A DNA stretch of 64,000 nucleotides from Myxococcales bacterium (GCA_003598065.1 QZKR01000031.1:1-64000); one strand, 5' to 3'; counted from the stretch's first letter, positions 1 through 9,881 are shown. Notes: generated by a model not told the origin, from the letters alone. Made by a program: numbers and translations.

Positions 1-61
1 CGAAAGCGGGGGTCCAGAACTCATTGATACCAGACTGGATTCCCGCCTTCGCGGGAATGAC
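1..61. repeat. Dispersed palindromic repeat, copy 1 (cut by the window edge)
   Basis: This is the right-hand part of a 64-bp element whose complete copies lie at 12289-12352 and 29882-29945. The full element is two short hairpins, a CCCCCGC/GCGGGGG stem and a TTCCCGC/GCGGGAA stem, joined by TCCAG...CTGGA arms. Here the first arm is cut by position 1 and the GCGGGAATGAC end is intact. When read through, the element gives spurious peptides such as DSRLRGND, so it is intergenic DNA of the REP/MITE type and not coding. It lies beyond the 3' end of the barrel gene at 123-725. Confidence 0.85.
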
Positions 62-122
62 GAACATCGGCTCCTTCATCTACTGGGATAGGCGCTAAGG
101 CTGGAAAGTCTTTTCGCTGTTC

Positions 123-725
123 TCAGAAGTAATAATGGAAGCCGAAACCGCCGAGGAGGTTGTCGCCGCTGATGCCGAAGGCGACGCCCTGCTGGAAACG
201 GAGGTTGAGGCCGAACTCGACGTTCAAGGCGAAATCGTCGGTGAGAAACACTTCCGGCGTGAAGCCGAGGGCGAAGGCGAAACCGAAATCGCTGTGGTAC
301 GGGCCCTCCGGGCGCTTCAACGTGACGCTTTCCTTGCGCATGTGCAGCGTGGCGAACGCGCCGAGGTTGGCTTTGTCGCCCTTCACGAAGTTGTAGATGC
401 CTTTGAAATCGAGGCTGAACGCCCAGATGCCGCCGTCGTCGTTGTAGACGTTCTGCGTCGCTTCGCCCGTCGCGTAGAGGAAGCCGAGCACGCCGGCGAT
501 CGCCCAGTCGTTGTCGATCCAATACTTTAAGGATAGGCCGAGCGTCGGCGCATTGAGCGAGTTCGGCGATGCGGGAATCGCCCCGCCGGCCAGGGTCGCG
601 GCGGTCATCGTGTTGTCGAGCCCCAGGCCGAAGCGACCCGCCACGTCTTTGGCCTCTGCCGCCGACGAAGCGAACAATAATCCGAGCGCGACCAGTACAA
701 GAACGCTATTACGAACGGAATTCAT
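123..725 (-). CDS. Outer-membrane beta-barrel protein (porin-like family, unknown cargo)
   Basis: The 200-residue protein begins with a clear Sec signal peptide (residues 1-25, ending in SSAAEA). The rest alternates polar and aromatic/Gly residues (for example LGLSLKYWIDNDWAIAGVLG) and ends ...GFHYYF. A C-terminal Phe is the usual recognition signal for outer-membrane insertion by the BAM complex. The size suits an 8-10 strand barrel like those grouped as outer-membrane beta-barrel or OmpW/OmpX-like proteins. The ATG at 725 is preceded by GGAG at a good distance. No neighbour indicates a substrate. Structure class is likely; function is unknown. Confidence 0.75.
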   Translation of the reverse strand: MNSVRNSVLVLVALGLLFASSAAEAKDVAGRFGLGLDNTMTAATLAGGAIPASPNSLNAPTLGLSLKYWIDNDWAIAGVLGFLYATGEATQNVYNDDGGIWAFSLDFKGIYNFVKGDKANLGAFATLHMRKESVTLKRPEGPYHSDFGFAFALGFTPEVFLTDDFALNVEFGLNLRFQQGVAFGISGDNLLGGFGFHYYF

Positions 726-842
726 CGTTAACTCCGGAGTTTAGAGCCTCAACCGAGGGCCGGAATATAGCTTGCCCTTGCAGCGTTTGCAAAGAAAATT
801 TTCCGGGAGGTCAAGCCGCCCGTTTGGAACGGACGCAAACAA

Positions 843-2804
843 TCAACAGACCTGTTCGTCGTCAATGGTTTCGTCGCTAATTACCTCGGATACCGGCAAC
901 TCGACAAGGAACACGGAATACCCTTCTTCGCGCAGGTATCGGATGCGTCCTCCCATGTCGGTGACAATCTGCTGGGCGAGCGCCAGGCCCAGGCCCGTGC
1001 CTTCCGGCTTGGTCGAGAAAAACGGCTCGAAGATCCGATCCGCCACCGTCTCCGGCACGCCCGGGCCGGTGTCGCGCACCATGAGCCGATGGTGTTCGGC
1101 GTCGCTCTCCGTTTTCAGTTCCAGCGCGCCGCCCTCTCCCATCGCTTCGATGGCGTTCTTTATCAGATTATGAACCACCTGGACAAACTGGTTTTCGTCG
1201 CCGCGCACGATCGGATCTTCGTCGGCGAGATCGAGGCGGAGCGAAATTCCCTTTTGATTCATTTCGGCGCGATAAAACTCGCCGAGATTGGTGAGAATGC
1301 GGTTCAAATTGAGCCGGCCGGTTTTCGACGCCGGCATCTTGGCGAACTTCAGATAGTCCTCGGTGATCGCGTGCAGCCGCTCGACCTCGCGGATGATCGA
1401 CTGCAGCAGCGGCCGAATCGCCTCCAACGCCGGCTTCTCGACATCCAATTCCTCTTGCAGCATTTCGGTGTTGAGAGCGATCGAGGAAAGCGGATTGCGG
1501 ACCTCATGCGTGATTTTCGCCGCGATGCGTCCTACGGCCGCGAGACGTTCCGTTTTCAACAGGCTGTCTTCCAGCCGCACGGCGTCGGTGACGTCCTCCC
1601 CTAAAATCAGCAATCCCTTCACTTGCTCGCCGTCCAGAAACGGCACGGCAGTGAATGTAACCAACCGCTCTTCGCCGTCGGTGCGGCGTACTTTCAACGT
1701 TTCGCGGCGCAAGGTCACTTTCTCGGCAAGCACTTTCGCCACGTTGAGCGCCTCGCCCAGGCTTCCATGCGCGAGCGGCAGATCCGAGACGGGCCGGCCG
1801 ATGAAATCGTCGAGTTCGCGCCCCCAAACATGCCTTGCCGCCAGATTGACCGTCGTCAATCGTTTCTGGACGTCGGCGACCAGCACCGGCAAGGAAAGAT
1901 TATTGATGATGTTTTCGTAGTGCAGCTTCAGCGTGTTCAACTCGCGATTCGACAGTTCCAGTTCCTCCGCCTGGCGCGTAAGCTGGCGGTCGCGCTGGAT
2001 GAAGGAAAACCGCATGCGCTCGAATTCCTCGGCCAGCGCGCCCATTTCGTCGCCGGAGCGGATGGAGATGGACGTGCGATACTCGCCCTGCCCCATTGCC
2101 TGAGCCGCTTCCGTCAGTCTCCGAAGGGGTTTGAGAAGAAAGCCGGACACCGTGGCGAGAGCGATGGCCGCCGCCAGCGCGCCGGCCGAAAGAATGATCC
2201 CGGCCCAGGTGGCCCGGTCCCCTTGCGATTCCAGACCTTGAAACGTGTTCGACAGGGCGTCGTCCATTTTCAGAGACAGCACCTTGGTTTCTCGATCGAT
2301 CGTATGTTCGAGATCCTTGATTTCCGAAATGGCTGTTCTAGTATCAGCCTCAGGTTGATTGAGCAGTTCGAGGAGTTGCTGCGTTTTGGTTTGATGCTGC
2401 TCCTGAAGCCTGGCGATGGAAGCCAGCTTCTCCCGGGCGTCGGTAAAAAACGAACGCCCCTCCTCACTCGCCGTAACCAGCGCCAGCTTGTCGCAATGAG
2501 CCAGTCCTTGGACGATGTGCTGTCTCACGAGACGGGGATAGTAATCCGAAAGCAGGCGCGTACCCACGCTTCGCGCCTGGGGCTCCGAAAGCTCCAGGAT
2601 GCGGGCGACATTGGCCTGCTGATTTTTCTGCGCGGCGTCGAGCTGCGTGACGATCTTCGAAAGCGGAAGGTGGCCGAGATTCACGAGGTAGAGCGCATGC
2701 GAGGAAGCGCGCATTTGCGCGAGCTGGTAATAAGAAGCCGCGGCGAACATCGCAATGACGCTGGTGAATAAGAGCGTGATCTTGGTGACGATGGAGAGCC
2801 GCAT
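843..2804 (-). CDS. Membrane sensor histidine kinase with HAMP and PAS domains
   Basis: A 653-residue two-component sensor. Order: transmembrane helix near residues 8-28, a mostly helical periplasmic sensor of about 165 residues, a second membrane helix near 197-222, HAMP linker, coiled coil, PAS domain (NIINNLSLPVLVADVQKRL onward), HisKA with phospho-acceptor H-box ITHEVRNPLSS, and HATPase_c with N box (HNLIKNAIEAM), DTGPGVPE and GTGLGLALA. This is the NtrB/AtoS-like layout that usually partners NtrC-type regulators. An upstream in-frame extension to 3107 exists, but ATG 2804 places the first membrane helix at the N-terminus, so I use it. No receiver gene is adjacent; the only visible NtrC-type protein is 31 kb away at 33688-35109. 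Confidence 0.9.
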   Translation of the reverse strand: MRLSIVTKITLLFTSVIAMFAAASYYQLAQMRASSHALYLVNLGHLPLSKIVTQLDAAQKNQQANVARILELSEPQARSVGTRLLSDYYPRLVRQHIVQGLAHCDKLALVTASEEGRSFFTDAREKLASIARLQEQHQTKTQQLLELLNQPEADTRTAISEIKDLEHTIDRETKVLSLKMDDALSNTFQGLESQGDRATWAGIILSAGALAAAIALATVSGFLLKPLRRLTEAAQAMGQGEYRTSISIRSGDEMGALAEEFERMRFSFIQRDRQLTRQAEELELSNRELNTLKLHYENIINNLSLPVLVADVQKRLTTVNLAARHVWGRELDDFIGRPVSDLPLAHGSLGEALNVAKVLAEKVTLRRETLKVRRTDGEERLVTFTAVPFLDGEQVKGLLILGEDVTDAVRLEDSLLKTERLAAVGRIAAKITHEVRNPLSSIALNTEMLQEELDVEKPALEAIRPLLQSIIREVERLHAITEDYLKFAKMPASKTGRLNLNRILTNLGEFYRAEMNQKGISLRLDLADEDPIVRGDENQFVQVVHNLIKNAIEAMGEGGALELKTESDAEHHRLMVRDTGPGVPETVADRIFEPFFSTKPEGTGLGLALAQQIVTDMGGRIRYLREEGYSVFLVELPVSEVISDETIDDEQVC

Positions 2805-3137
2805 GGTGCGTGGCGACTGGAGATTTCCTAAAGGGTATGGACGATTCAGCTTTCCTGATGCCGGGATGACCATAACAGAACACCCCAGCGATGTAAAGCC
2901 AGGGCCGGATAGCCGATCCGCCCGTCTAAAAATAGCCGGCCAGTCGGGCGCGAGAAAAAAAATTGACGAACCCCTGCGTGTTATGCTAGCTTCCTTCAAG
3001 CTTTTTCCATGGCCTCCAGTGGCGCGGAAGACATTGAAGAAGCTCGCAATTTCGGTGTTCCAGCCATCATTTCCCGGTAGGTCAAAGGATGGGGCGTCCC
3101 AATCCACAGGTCCTGACTTTCTAGGAGAACATAAAGA

Positions 3138-4673
3138 ATGAAAGCGCTACGCAGTCCCGGGCCGATTAGCCGACTCCTGGTGTACGTGCTGGTGGTGTCG
3201 CTGAATCTCCTCTACACGCCTCACCTGGGCGTGCGCGCGGCTTTTGCGGCGAGCGACAAGGCTCCGCGCGTCTATCTGTTCGGCTTCGCGCCCGATGGCG
3301 ACAAGACGCCCCTTGAACTCTCGGGCATGACCGAGGTTCAGTTCAAGGACCAGCTGGCGGGCGAAACGAAGATCGAATACATCTCGCCCAAAGACGCCCG
3401 TGCAATGCTGAAAGGCAAGCCCCAAGCCGCCCCCACTCAAGGCATTGAGGGCGACGAAGCGTCTTTGAAACGGGCTCAGAAATATCTGCGTCTCGCGGAG
3501 GACGCCGTCGAAGAGGAGGAATATGAGGATCTTGCCCAAACCGCCGAGCGGGCGGTGAAATATTTCCAGAAAGCCGCCAACCAGATCAAGGATTTCGATG
3601 AAGTCCGCGATGCGTATGTCTATTGGGCGGCCGGTCTGGAATCGGAGGGCGAGGACGGCGGTGAGAAATATCTCAACGTTCTGGCTTTCGACGACGGGTA
3701 TACTCCGCCGAAAAGCGTCAAGTCGCTGTTGAAGAAATCGATCTCGGCCGCCGAGGATGCGGGCAAGAACGTCAGTCTTAAGATCGTCACCGATCCCGAA
3801 GACGTCACGGTGTGGGTCAACGGCCGCAAAATGGATGCGCCGGTGAACGAGAAAGGGCTCGCGCCGGGCGATTACATCGTTCGCGTCACGGCGAAAGGCT
3901 ACAAACCTTACACGGGCATTGCAAAGTTTTCCTCGAATAAGGAATCTCTGGAAATCGTGCTGGCCTCCGAAAGCGGCGAAACGGAAGACGACGGCGAAGC
4001 GAAAATGGAGGTCTTCAAGCGATTGAACGTCAGTGCAAAAGAACAAAATTACGACAAGCAGTTTTTCGACGATGCCGACCAGTTCGGCGGGTGGATCAAG
4101 GCCGATTACCTGGTGTTCGGCGCTTTCAAAACGAAGGGCGAAAAATCGGACTTCTACCCGCTCGTGTTCGACGTAAAATCCGGCAAGCTTGGCAAAGTGG
4201 GAAAAACCGCTTTCGACCATAGTATGGAGGATGCCGAGGAAAGCGTCGATCTCGCCTACAAAGACACGAAACGCGCCATCTTGAAGGAATTCCCCGAAGA
4301 AATGATCCCCGTCGGCGGAGCGATCGGCGCTGGCGCGATGTTGGCGGCCGCCCCTGCTCCCGAGCCGGAGCCGGAACCGGAGCCCAGCCAGGAAGAGGAA
4401 ATGTATCCGGCTGCGGCGCCGGCTGCCAAGTCGCTCAACCTTGATACCGACGAGAACATGTACTTCTCCGATGACGACCTGGCCAAAGCGCAGCAGGATC
4501 AGGAACAGGGCGAGATTTCAATCGCCAAAGAAGAAAAGACGCCGTTCTACAAGCAATGGTGGTTCTGGACGATCATCGGCGCGGCGGTGGTGGGCGGCGG
4601 CGTAACGGCGGGAGTGCTGTTGCAGCCGGAAGACCAATCGCAATCGTCTCGTCTCAATCTGCCGGCCCGCTGA
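3138..4673 (+). CDS. PEGA-domain protein with C-terminal membrane anchor
   Basis: 511 residues, with an N-terminal signal or hydrophobic segment (residues 12-36) and a helical, Glu-rich region with TPR-like character (about 110-190). A PEGA domain follows near residues 210-275 (VTVWVNGRKMDAPVNEKGL, then PGDYIVRVTAKGYKPY). Next come a region with a Pro-Glu repeat (PEPEPEPEPS) and a single C-terminal helix (WWFWTIIGAAVVGGGVTAGVL). Proteins of this build are common in myxobacteria-like genomes and are thought to be envelope associated; their biochemical role is unknown. ATG 3138 has AGGAG about 11 bases upstream. The gene is divergent from the histidine kinase and is followed after 49 bp by the kelch lipoprotein, so the two may be co-transcribed. 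Confidence 0.75.
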   Translation: MKALRSPGPISRLLVYVLVVSLNLLYTPHLGVRAAFAASDKAPRVYLFGFAPDGDKTPLELSGMTEVQFKDQLAGETKIEYISPKDARAMLKGKPQAAPTQGIEGDEASLKRAQKYLRLAEDAVEEEEYEDLAQTAERAVKYFQKAANQIKDFDEVRDAYVYWAAGLESEGEDGGEKYLNVLAFDDGYTPPKSVKSLLKKSISAAEDAGKNVSLKIVTDPEDVTVWVNGRKMDAPVNEKGLAPGDYIVRVTAKGYKPYTGIAKFSSNKESLEIVLASESGETEDDGEAKMEVFKRLNVSAKEQNYDKQFFDDADQFGGWIKADYLVFGAFKTKGEKSDFYPLVFDVKSGKLGKVGKTAFDHSMEDAEESVDLAYKDTKRAILKEFPEEMIPVGGAIGAGAMLAAAPAPEPEPEPEPSQEEEMYPAAAPAAKSLNLDTDENMYFSDDDLAKAQQDQEQGEISIAKEEKTPFYKQWWFWTIIGAAVVGGGVTAGVLLQPEDQSQSSRLNLPAR

Positions 4674-4722
4674 GCGGCGATGCGGCGTTGGGTTTGAAAA
4701 TCTCGCGGAGGAGCATAACCCC

Positions 4723-6948
4723 ATGCGAACCGATAAGATGTTTGGACTGCTGGTTGGTTTTCTCTCGCTCGTAGCGTTCACCGCTCTCGGATGCGAGGGC
4801 AATCCGGATCGCTCGCTGCAGATCAACGCCTATCCGCCCATCGATCAGGCGTCGGGCAAAGTGCGGCCGGTGATGACGAAAGTCGAACAGATCCGACTTG
4901 GCGTTTTCGAGCGCGTCGGCAACGATTACCGCACGACGGCGATATATCAGTTTCCGCAGCTTATCAAAGATTACTATTCCTGCGAAACGGACTACGCCAT
5001 GCAAGGGCAGGCGGCGGACGTGACGGTAAGGAGTTGTCAGCACTGCGTCGAGGGACAATGCGAATCCACCGACCAGGGCGACGTGCCGCAAATCGACAAT
5101 TTCCTTGGTCTTTGTGCGCAAGCGGCCTCCTCGGGGGACGCCAACGAAAAATGCATTCCCGGAAGCGAGAGCCAGCAGCTTTGCGTGACTCTCTTCCGTT
5201 CGGGGCCCAACAACGGTTCATGCAATTTCGATTACGCCATGGACGAAACGGCGATCGCTTCCGTCGATCTGGAGAAATTGCCCAGTTCCGAAACCAACCC
5301 ATATACCTACGTGATCGAGGGCTTTGGCCAGGCGGAAGTAGAAACCACCGATCAATGCACGGCCAACCAATCGCGAGAAGGCTGGGTCTGCAAGCAGAAC
5401 CGGCAAGGGCTGTCAACCTGGTTCCGCGTCATGAGTTCCGGCGTCGTGGCGCGCGGCATCTCCGGGCCCACGATTTACAGCGGCGATGACGCATCGACAG
5501 TGGATGTGCTCTTCTCGCTCGTCAACAGTTTCGGCGTCGTTTCCACGCCCGCCGGCGAGGAAGGCGAAGCATCGCTGATGACCACTGGGCGATACGGCCA
5601 CCGAGCCATCGCCCTCCCGGACGGCAAGGCGCTGCTTATCGGCGGCGAAGTGACCTCCGGCGCCAGCCAGCCGCAATACCCGCCTCATGCCGAGCTTTTC
5701 GATTCCTACACCAACTCGTTCGTGCAGGTGGACATCAATGGGTGGACGGGCCGCTCGTTCTTCACGCTCACCGAACTGCCGCGACAGGCGGCGACGGTCG
5801 AAGGCGAGGAATCGCTGGTTCAGTTCGTCATTATCGGCGGTCAGACCGCCGGCGGTCAGAAAACAGGGGATATTTTCGTAGGTTCCTACAACCCGGCGGA
5901 TCAGACCGTGGCGGTACAGCGCATGAACACCAACTTGCCGCCCGTGGCCTTCCACACCGCCACGCTCCTCCAGGATGGCACGATCCTCATTCTTGGCGGC
6001 CAGACGGATACCGGAGGCCCGATCCCCGACGCCTTCATCTTCGACCCGCAGGCCGGCAGCCTCGCAAACGCCGGACAAATGGAGTACGCACGTTACAAAC
6101 ACACGGCGACGCTGACGCCAAGCGGCAAAGTCGTGATCGTCGGCGGGTACACGGTGGAAGGCAACAACACGTTCACAACGAGCCGAGTTGAAGTCTATAC
6201 GCCTCTGACCCAGCAATTCAGCCGCTACGTTTACGGAGAAGGAGAGGTCGATAATTCGCCGGTCACCAGCCGCGTCGGGCACATCGCGGTCCTTCTGGCC
6301 CGCCGGCAGTCCGATGGCACAGTCGCGGCGAAGGACTTCGCCGACGCGCGCGTGGCGATTTACGGCGGATTCCGTTTCGCCACCGACCAGGACCTCATCA
6401 ACGGCAAAAATTACTACAACATACCGGTGGGCCAGGCCGACGACGTCATCGTGGCGTTCGTGGACGATCAAGGCAAAGTGGAATCGACGTCTTTCCGCGC
6501 CGACCCGGGTTACTATGCGGCGATGACGCAGGGCGCGGAGCCCTCGCCGCATCCGGCGGTGGAATCGGAATGGATCTGGCTGGGAAATTCGACTGATACG
6601 ATTTTCCTCGTCGGCGGCCGTCGCAACAACGAAAGCGAGTTTTCGGACTGGGCGGAAATCATTCGCTTCGAAGGCAGCGGCGAAACCGGTTACGCTCTGG
6701 GCTCATTCAAATTCGGACCAGACGGCGCGTTCGACCGCGTTCAGACGCCTTTCCGCGTGTCGATGATGACCGCCGGCCCCGGTCGCTGGGGGCATACGGT
6801 CGTTCAACTCGACAACGGCATGATTCTTGTCACCGGCGGAAAAACCTATCGGCGCAACCAGGTGACGACGTTGAATTCGGCGGAACAATTCAATCCCCCT
6901 TCGTACAACCGGTGGGGCAACGTGTTCCAGGTCGTCACTCAATACTGA
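4723..6948 (+). CDS. Kelch/galactose-oxidase-like beta-propeller lipoprotein
   Basis: 741 residues. The signal peptide ends in the lipobox TALGC (Cys near residue 24), so the mature protein is lipid anchored. After a Cys-rich N-terminal domain, at least five kelch-type blades are visible, each with a [GH]RxxHxAxxLxxGxxLxxGG pattern: RYGHRAIALPDGKALLIGG, FHTATLLQDGTILILGG, YKHTATLTPSGKVVIVGG, RVGHIAVLL...AIYGG and RWGHTVVQLDNGMILVTGG. Such propellers bind proteins or glycans; no catalytic centre is evident. ATG 4723 is preceded by GGAGGAG. It follows the PEGA gene on the same strand and ends before a strong terminator. Confidence 0.8.
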   Translation: MRTDKMFGLLVGFLSLVAFTALGCEGNPDRSLQINAYPPIDQASGKVRPVMTKVEQIRLGVFERVGNDYRTTAIYQFPQLIKDYYSCETDYAMQGQAADVTVRSCQHCVEGQCESTDQGDVPQIDNFLGLCAQAASSGDANEKCIPGSESQQLCVTLFRSGPNNGSCNFDYAMDETAIASVDLEKLPSSETNPYTYVIEGFGQAEVETTDQCTANQSREGWVCKQNRQGLSTWFRVMSSGVVARGISGPTIYSGDDASTVDVLFSLVNSFGVVSTPAGEEGEASLMTTGRYGHRAIALPDGKALLIGGEVTSGASQPQYPPHAELFDSYTNSFVQVDINGWTGRSFFTLTELPRQAATVEGEESLVQFVIIGGQTAGGQKTGDIFVGSYNPADQTVAVQRMNTNLPPVAFHTATLLQDGTILILGGQTDTGGPIPDAFIFDPQAGSLANAGQMEYARYKHTATLTPSGKVVIVGGYTVEGNNTFTTSRVEVYTPLTQQFSRYVYGEGEVDNSPVTSRVGHIAVLLARRQSDGTVAAKDFADARVAIYGGFRFATDQDLINGKNYYNIPVGQADDVIVAFVDDQGKVESTSFRADPGYYAAMTQGAEPSPHPAVESEWIWLGNSTDTIFLVGGRRNNESEFSDWAEIIRFEGSGETGYALGSFKFGPDGAFDRVQTPFRVSMMTAGPGRWGHTVVQLDNGMILVTGGKTYRRNQVTTLNSAEQFNPPSYNRWGNVFQVVTQY

Positions 6949-6978
6949 ACCGACGCGCTTTTGCGAATCGCTCCATCG

Positions 6979-7010
6979 CCCCCGTCCTTTCTCCGAGGAC
7001 GGGGGTTTTT
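6979..7010 (+). terminator. Rho-independent terminator after the kelch lipoprotein gene
   Basis: A perfect 10-bp stem (CCCCCGTCCT / AGGACGGGGG) with a 7-base loop is followed immediately by TTTTT. It lies 31 bp after the stop of the kelch lipoprotein gene and before the transketolase genes. Confidence 0.9.
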
Positions 7011-7073
7011 CACTGAGATCGCCATGCGAGAGCAACTCCCAGCTTGAATCTCGCGCTTCGGTCGAGGTCGATC

Positions 7074-7955
7074 ATGCAGCCTGCACTCCCGCTTAACGAC
7101 GTGCGCCGCCTCGCCCGGCTGATTCGCCGGGACGTACTGGTGCAGACTTACGCCGCGAATTCCGGCCATCCCGGCGGCCCTTTCTCGGCGGCGGACTACC
7201 TTGCCGTTCTGTGGTTCCGCCATCTGCGGATCGACCCGCAGAATCCCCAATGGCGTGAACGGGATCGTTTCGTGCTTTCCAACGGCCACTGCTCCGCCCT
7301 GCTCTACTCGCTTCTGGCTCGGCGCGGTTTCATCCCGTTCTCGTCGCTTGTCACCTTCCGGGCCACCGGTTCCCCCTTGCAAGGGCATCCCAACCGTCTC
7401 AAGGTGTCCGGCGTCGAGGCTTCGACGGGTTCTCTGGGCCAGGGATTCCCCGTGGCTCATGGCATGGCGCTCGGCGCGAAGCTGGCCAAACTCGAATCGG
7501 TGCGGGTGATCTGCAATCTCGGCGACGGAGAATTGCAGGAAGGGATCATGTGGGAGACGGCGATGGCGGCGGCCCATTACCGCACCGACAATCTGCTCGC
7601 GATGGTCGATTTCAACAACGCGCAGATCGACGGCTACGTTTCCGACATTATGGAGGTCGAGCCTCTGGCCGACAAATTCCGCTCCTTCCGCTGGCGGGTG
7701 ATCGAGGCCAACGGCCATGATTACGAAGCCATCGAAAGCGCCTACCAGCAGGCCTTCATGCCGGACCCGCGCCCGACCGTGATCCTCTTCCGCACCCGGA
7801 TGATGGCCGGCGCGCCGACTTTCGAAAACGACCCCGGCTGGCACGGCAAACCGCTCAATCGCGATCAGATGGCCGTGGCCTTGCGCGAACTCGGCTTCGA
7901 TTCCGATGCGGACGCCCTGGTGGAACGCTATCGCCGCGGCGATGCGGAAGCCTGA
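7074..7955 (+). CDS. Transketolase, N-terminal (TPP-binding) subunit
   Basis: 293 residues of the split two-subunit transketolase type, which moves two-carbon ketol units in the non-oxidative pentose phosphate pathway. Visible landmarks are NSGHPGG (residues 29-35), the substrate-side SNGHCS, and the thiamine-diphosphate motif GDGELQEG (150-157) closing with the NN pair at 181-182. A TTG-initiated extension to 7044 is possible, but ATG 7074 has GAGG at good spacing and begins the conserved region. The partner subunit follows after 12 bp, so the pair forms an operon. Length fits the family's half-enzyme size of 270-300. Confidence 0.93.
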   Translation: MQPALPLNDVRRLARLIRRDVLVQTYAANSGHPGGPFSAADYLAVLWFRHLRIDPQNPQWRERDRFVLSNGHCSALLYSLLARRGFIPFSSLVTFRATGSPLQGHPNRLKVSGVEASTGSLGQGFPVAHGMALGAKLAKLESVRVICNLGDGELQEGIMWETAMAAAHYRTDNLLAMVDFNNAQIDGYVSDIMEVEPLADKFRSFRWRVIEANGHDYEAIESAYQQAFMPDPRPTVILFRTRMMAGAPTFENDPGWHGKPLNRDQMAVALRELGFDSDADALVERYRRGDAEA

Positions 7956-7967
7956 GAGGAGGACGGG

Positions 7968-8915
7968 ATGCAGTGGAAAATGGACCTCACCCGCCAGGGC
8001 TTCGCCGACGCGCTGGTCGAACTGGGTCACGAGACGGACAACGTCGTCGCCCTGGACGCCGATCTGTCCTGTTCCGTGCTGAGCGCGCCCTTCGCCAAGC
8101 AATTTCCGCACCGGCAGTTCAATCTCGGCATCGCCGAACAGAGCATGGCGGCCACGGCGGCGGGGCTTTCGGCGATGGGCTTTCGCGTTTTCATCGCTTC
8201 CTACGCGATGTTCGCCGCCGGGCGGGCGTGGGAGATCGTGCGCCAGCAGGTGTCTTACGGCGAGGCGAACGTGGTGGTCGTCGGCGCGCACGGCGGCGTT
8301 TCCGTGGGCAAAGACGGCCCGACGCACCAATGCTGCGAAGATCTGGCCTTGATGCGCGTCCTGCCGAAAATGAAGGTCGTCGTACCTTGCGATTACTGGG
8401 AAACCTTCAAGACGGTGAAATACGCCGGCAAGACGACCGGCCCCTTTTATTTCCGCATGGGTCGCGAAAAAGTCCCGGTGGTGACGGGCAAAGACGATCC
8501 ATGGGAACTGGGGAAAGCCAACACGTTTGCCGAAGGAACGGACGGGACGATCATTGCCTGCGGATTGATGGTGGCGTTGGCTCTGGAAGCGCGGGAAATG
8601 CTGGAACGGGACGGCATCCGGCCGCGCGTCGTCAACATGCATACGATCAAGCCTCTCGACGTCGCGGCCATCGAAAAAGCCATCGATGAAACCGGCGCGA
8701 TCGTCACGGCGGAAGAACATTCGATCATCGGCGGGCTTGGCTCGGCTGTCGCGGAAGCTGTCGTTCAGAGCGGCAAGCCTGTTCCAATGCGCTTCGTCGG
8801 CGTAGAGGATCGCTACTTGGAATCCGGAGCGATGAATGATTTGTTAAAGCAGGCGGGCCTGACAAGCGAACACATCGCCGCAGAGGTCAGAACCGTCCTT
8901 GCCCGACGGCGTTGA
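7968..8915 (+). CDS. Transketolase, C-terminal subunit (pyrimidine-binding and C-terminal domains)
   Basis: 315 residues completing the split transketolase. It starts with the Transket_pyr domain, including the conserved Glu in FNLGIAEQSMAATAAGLSAMG that activates the thiamine aminopyrimidine ring, and ends with the transketolase C-terminal domain (VVNMHTIKPLD, then a TAEEHSIIGGLGSAVAE motif). ATG 7968 is preceded by GAGGAGG. Together with the upstream gene it covers a full-length enzyme. DXS-type enzymes share this fold, but the split arrangement and sequence order favour transketolase. Confidence 0.93.
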   Translation: MQWKMDLTRQGFADALVELGHETDNVVALDADLSCSVLSAPFAKQFPHRQFNLGIAEQSMAATAAGLSAMGFRVFIASYAMFAAGRAWEIVRQQVSYGEANVVVVGAHGGVSVGKDGPTHQCCEDLALMRVLPKMKVVVPCDYWETFKTVKYAGKTTGPFYFRMGREKVPVVTGKDDPWELGKANTFAEGTDGTIIACGLMVALALEAREMLERDGIRPRVVNMHTIKPLDVAAIEKAIDETGAIVTAEEHSIIGGLGSAVAEAVVQSGKPVPMRFVGVEDRYLESGAMNDLLKQAGLTSEHIAAEVRTVLARRR

Positions 8916-8988
8916 TTCCAGCCTTCTCTTCCCTGAATCTGAGTAAGAACATTCCGAGAGCGGGGGGAACTCCCCGGCGTGGTCGATC

Positions 8989-9597
8989 TTAGACCAAATG
9001 GGCGGTGCGTCGTTCCTCGATAATCGATTCCAGGAATTTTACGACGATGGCCCGGTAATCGAGCAGGTATTCCAGGGATTTGTTGATCTTGTAGACCATC
9101 AGACTGCCCTGGAGCGTCGCCACGAAGACTCGCGCCAACTGATCGGAGGAAAGCTCGCCGGAAGAGGAACCCCGTTCGAGCGTCATGGCGAAGTGGCGAC
9201 GGACCTGCTCGACGAAGTTATCGAGAATCGAGCCGATTCGCTTGCGGAAAATTTCGTTCTGACTATCGACGCCCGAGGCAAGCGTTCCAAGAATGCAGGA
9301 AGAACCCGAATGCGCCTGCTTCAGCGTATCGATGAAATAATCGATGACTCGCGGAATGGCGATCATCGGGTCTTGGCTTTTCGCCAATGGCTCGAAAATC
9401 TTTTCGCGGTATTCTTCTTCCACCCAGTCCATCAGGCTGAGCATCAGTGCGTTCTTGTTCTCGAAGTAATAATAGAGATTGGGCCTGCTGACGCCGATCT
9501 TTTTGGCGATATCTTCCAGCCGCGCATTCGTGTAGCCGCTGCTGAGCACCACCTCTGCCGCTTTCTCAAGAATAGTTTCTTTATTCAACGAGCGCAT
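8989..9597 (-). CDS. TetR-family transcriptional regulator
   Basis: 202 residues. Residues 1-50 form the TetR helix-turn-helix (ILEKAAEVVLSSGYTNARLEDIAKKIGVSRPNLYYYFENK). The rest is the helical ligand domain with a TetR_C-type end. ATG 9597 has a perfect AGGAGG seven bases upstream; the longer frame to 9723 is rejected for that reason. The ligand cannot be told from sequence. Location near several acyl-CoA synthetase genes makes a fatty-acid or acyl-CoA signal plausible, but that is inference. Its upstream spacer is AT-rich and contains a 12-bp palindrome at 9882-9893 that could be an operator. Confidence 0.92.
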   Translation of the reverse strand: MRSLNKETILEKAAEVVLSSGYTNARLEDIAKKIGVSRPNLYYYFENKNALMLSLMDWVEEEYREKIFEPLAKSQDPMIAIPRVIDYFIDTLKQAHSGSSCILGTLASGVDSQNEIFRKRIGSILDNFVEQVRRHFAMTLERGSSSGELSSDQLARVFVATLQGSLMVYKINKSLEYLLDYRAIVVKFLESIIEERRTAHLV

Positions 9598-9881
9598 GAT
9601 GAGGCCTCCTTGCTTGCTGGCCCCCACTCCCGACGGCGAAACCCGCCAGCGGGGCGAAACGGCTGGTTGAGAAACAAACGCTTCCGATTCCAAAATCGGA
9701 TTACACCGACTTCCCGCCAACAACTGCTTCTGCTCTTTTATTTTAAGCGTTTGTCAAAAATGTTCAACTATACTTTAGGATACCTCGTAACGCGCGTCAT
9801 AATCCTACACCACAACGGGAGAAGGTTTATAAAATATTGAAACAACCGGTTAATAATATATTTTGGAACTAAATGGTATCA

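Noticed and set aside
2964-2990. TTGACG as -35 of a promoter for the PEGA gene
   Set aside because: No acceptable -10 lies 16-18 bp downstream; the nearest TATGCT is only 13 bp away.
2870-3107. N-terminal extension of the histidine kinase to 3107
   Set aside because: It would overlay the promoter region, has no Shine-Dalgarno sequence and no family similarity; the first membrane helix starts right after ATG 2804.
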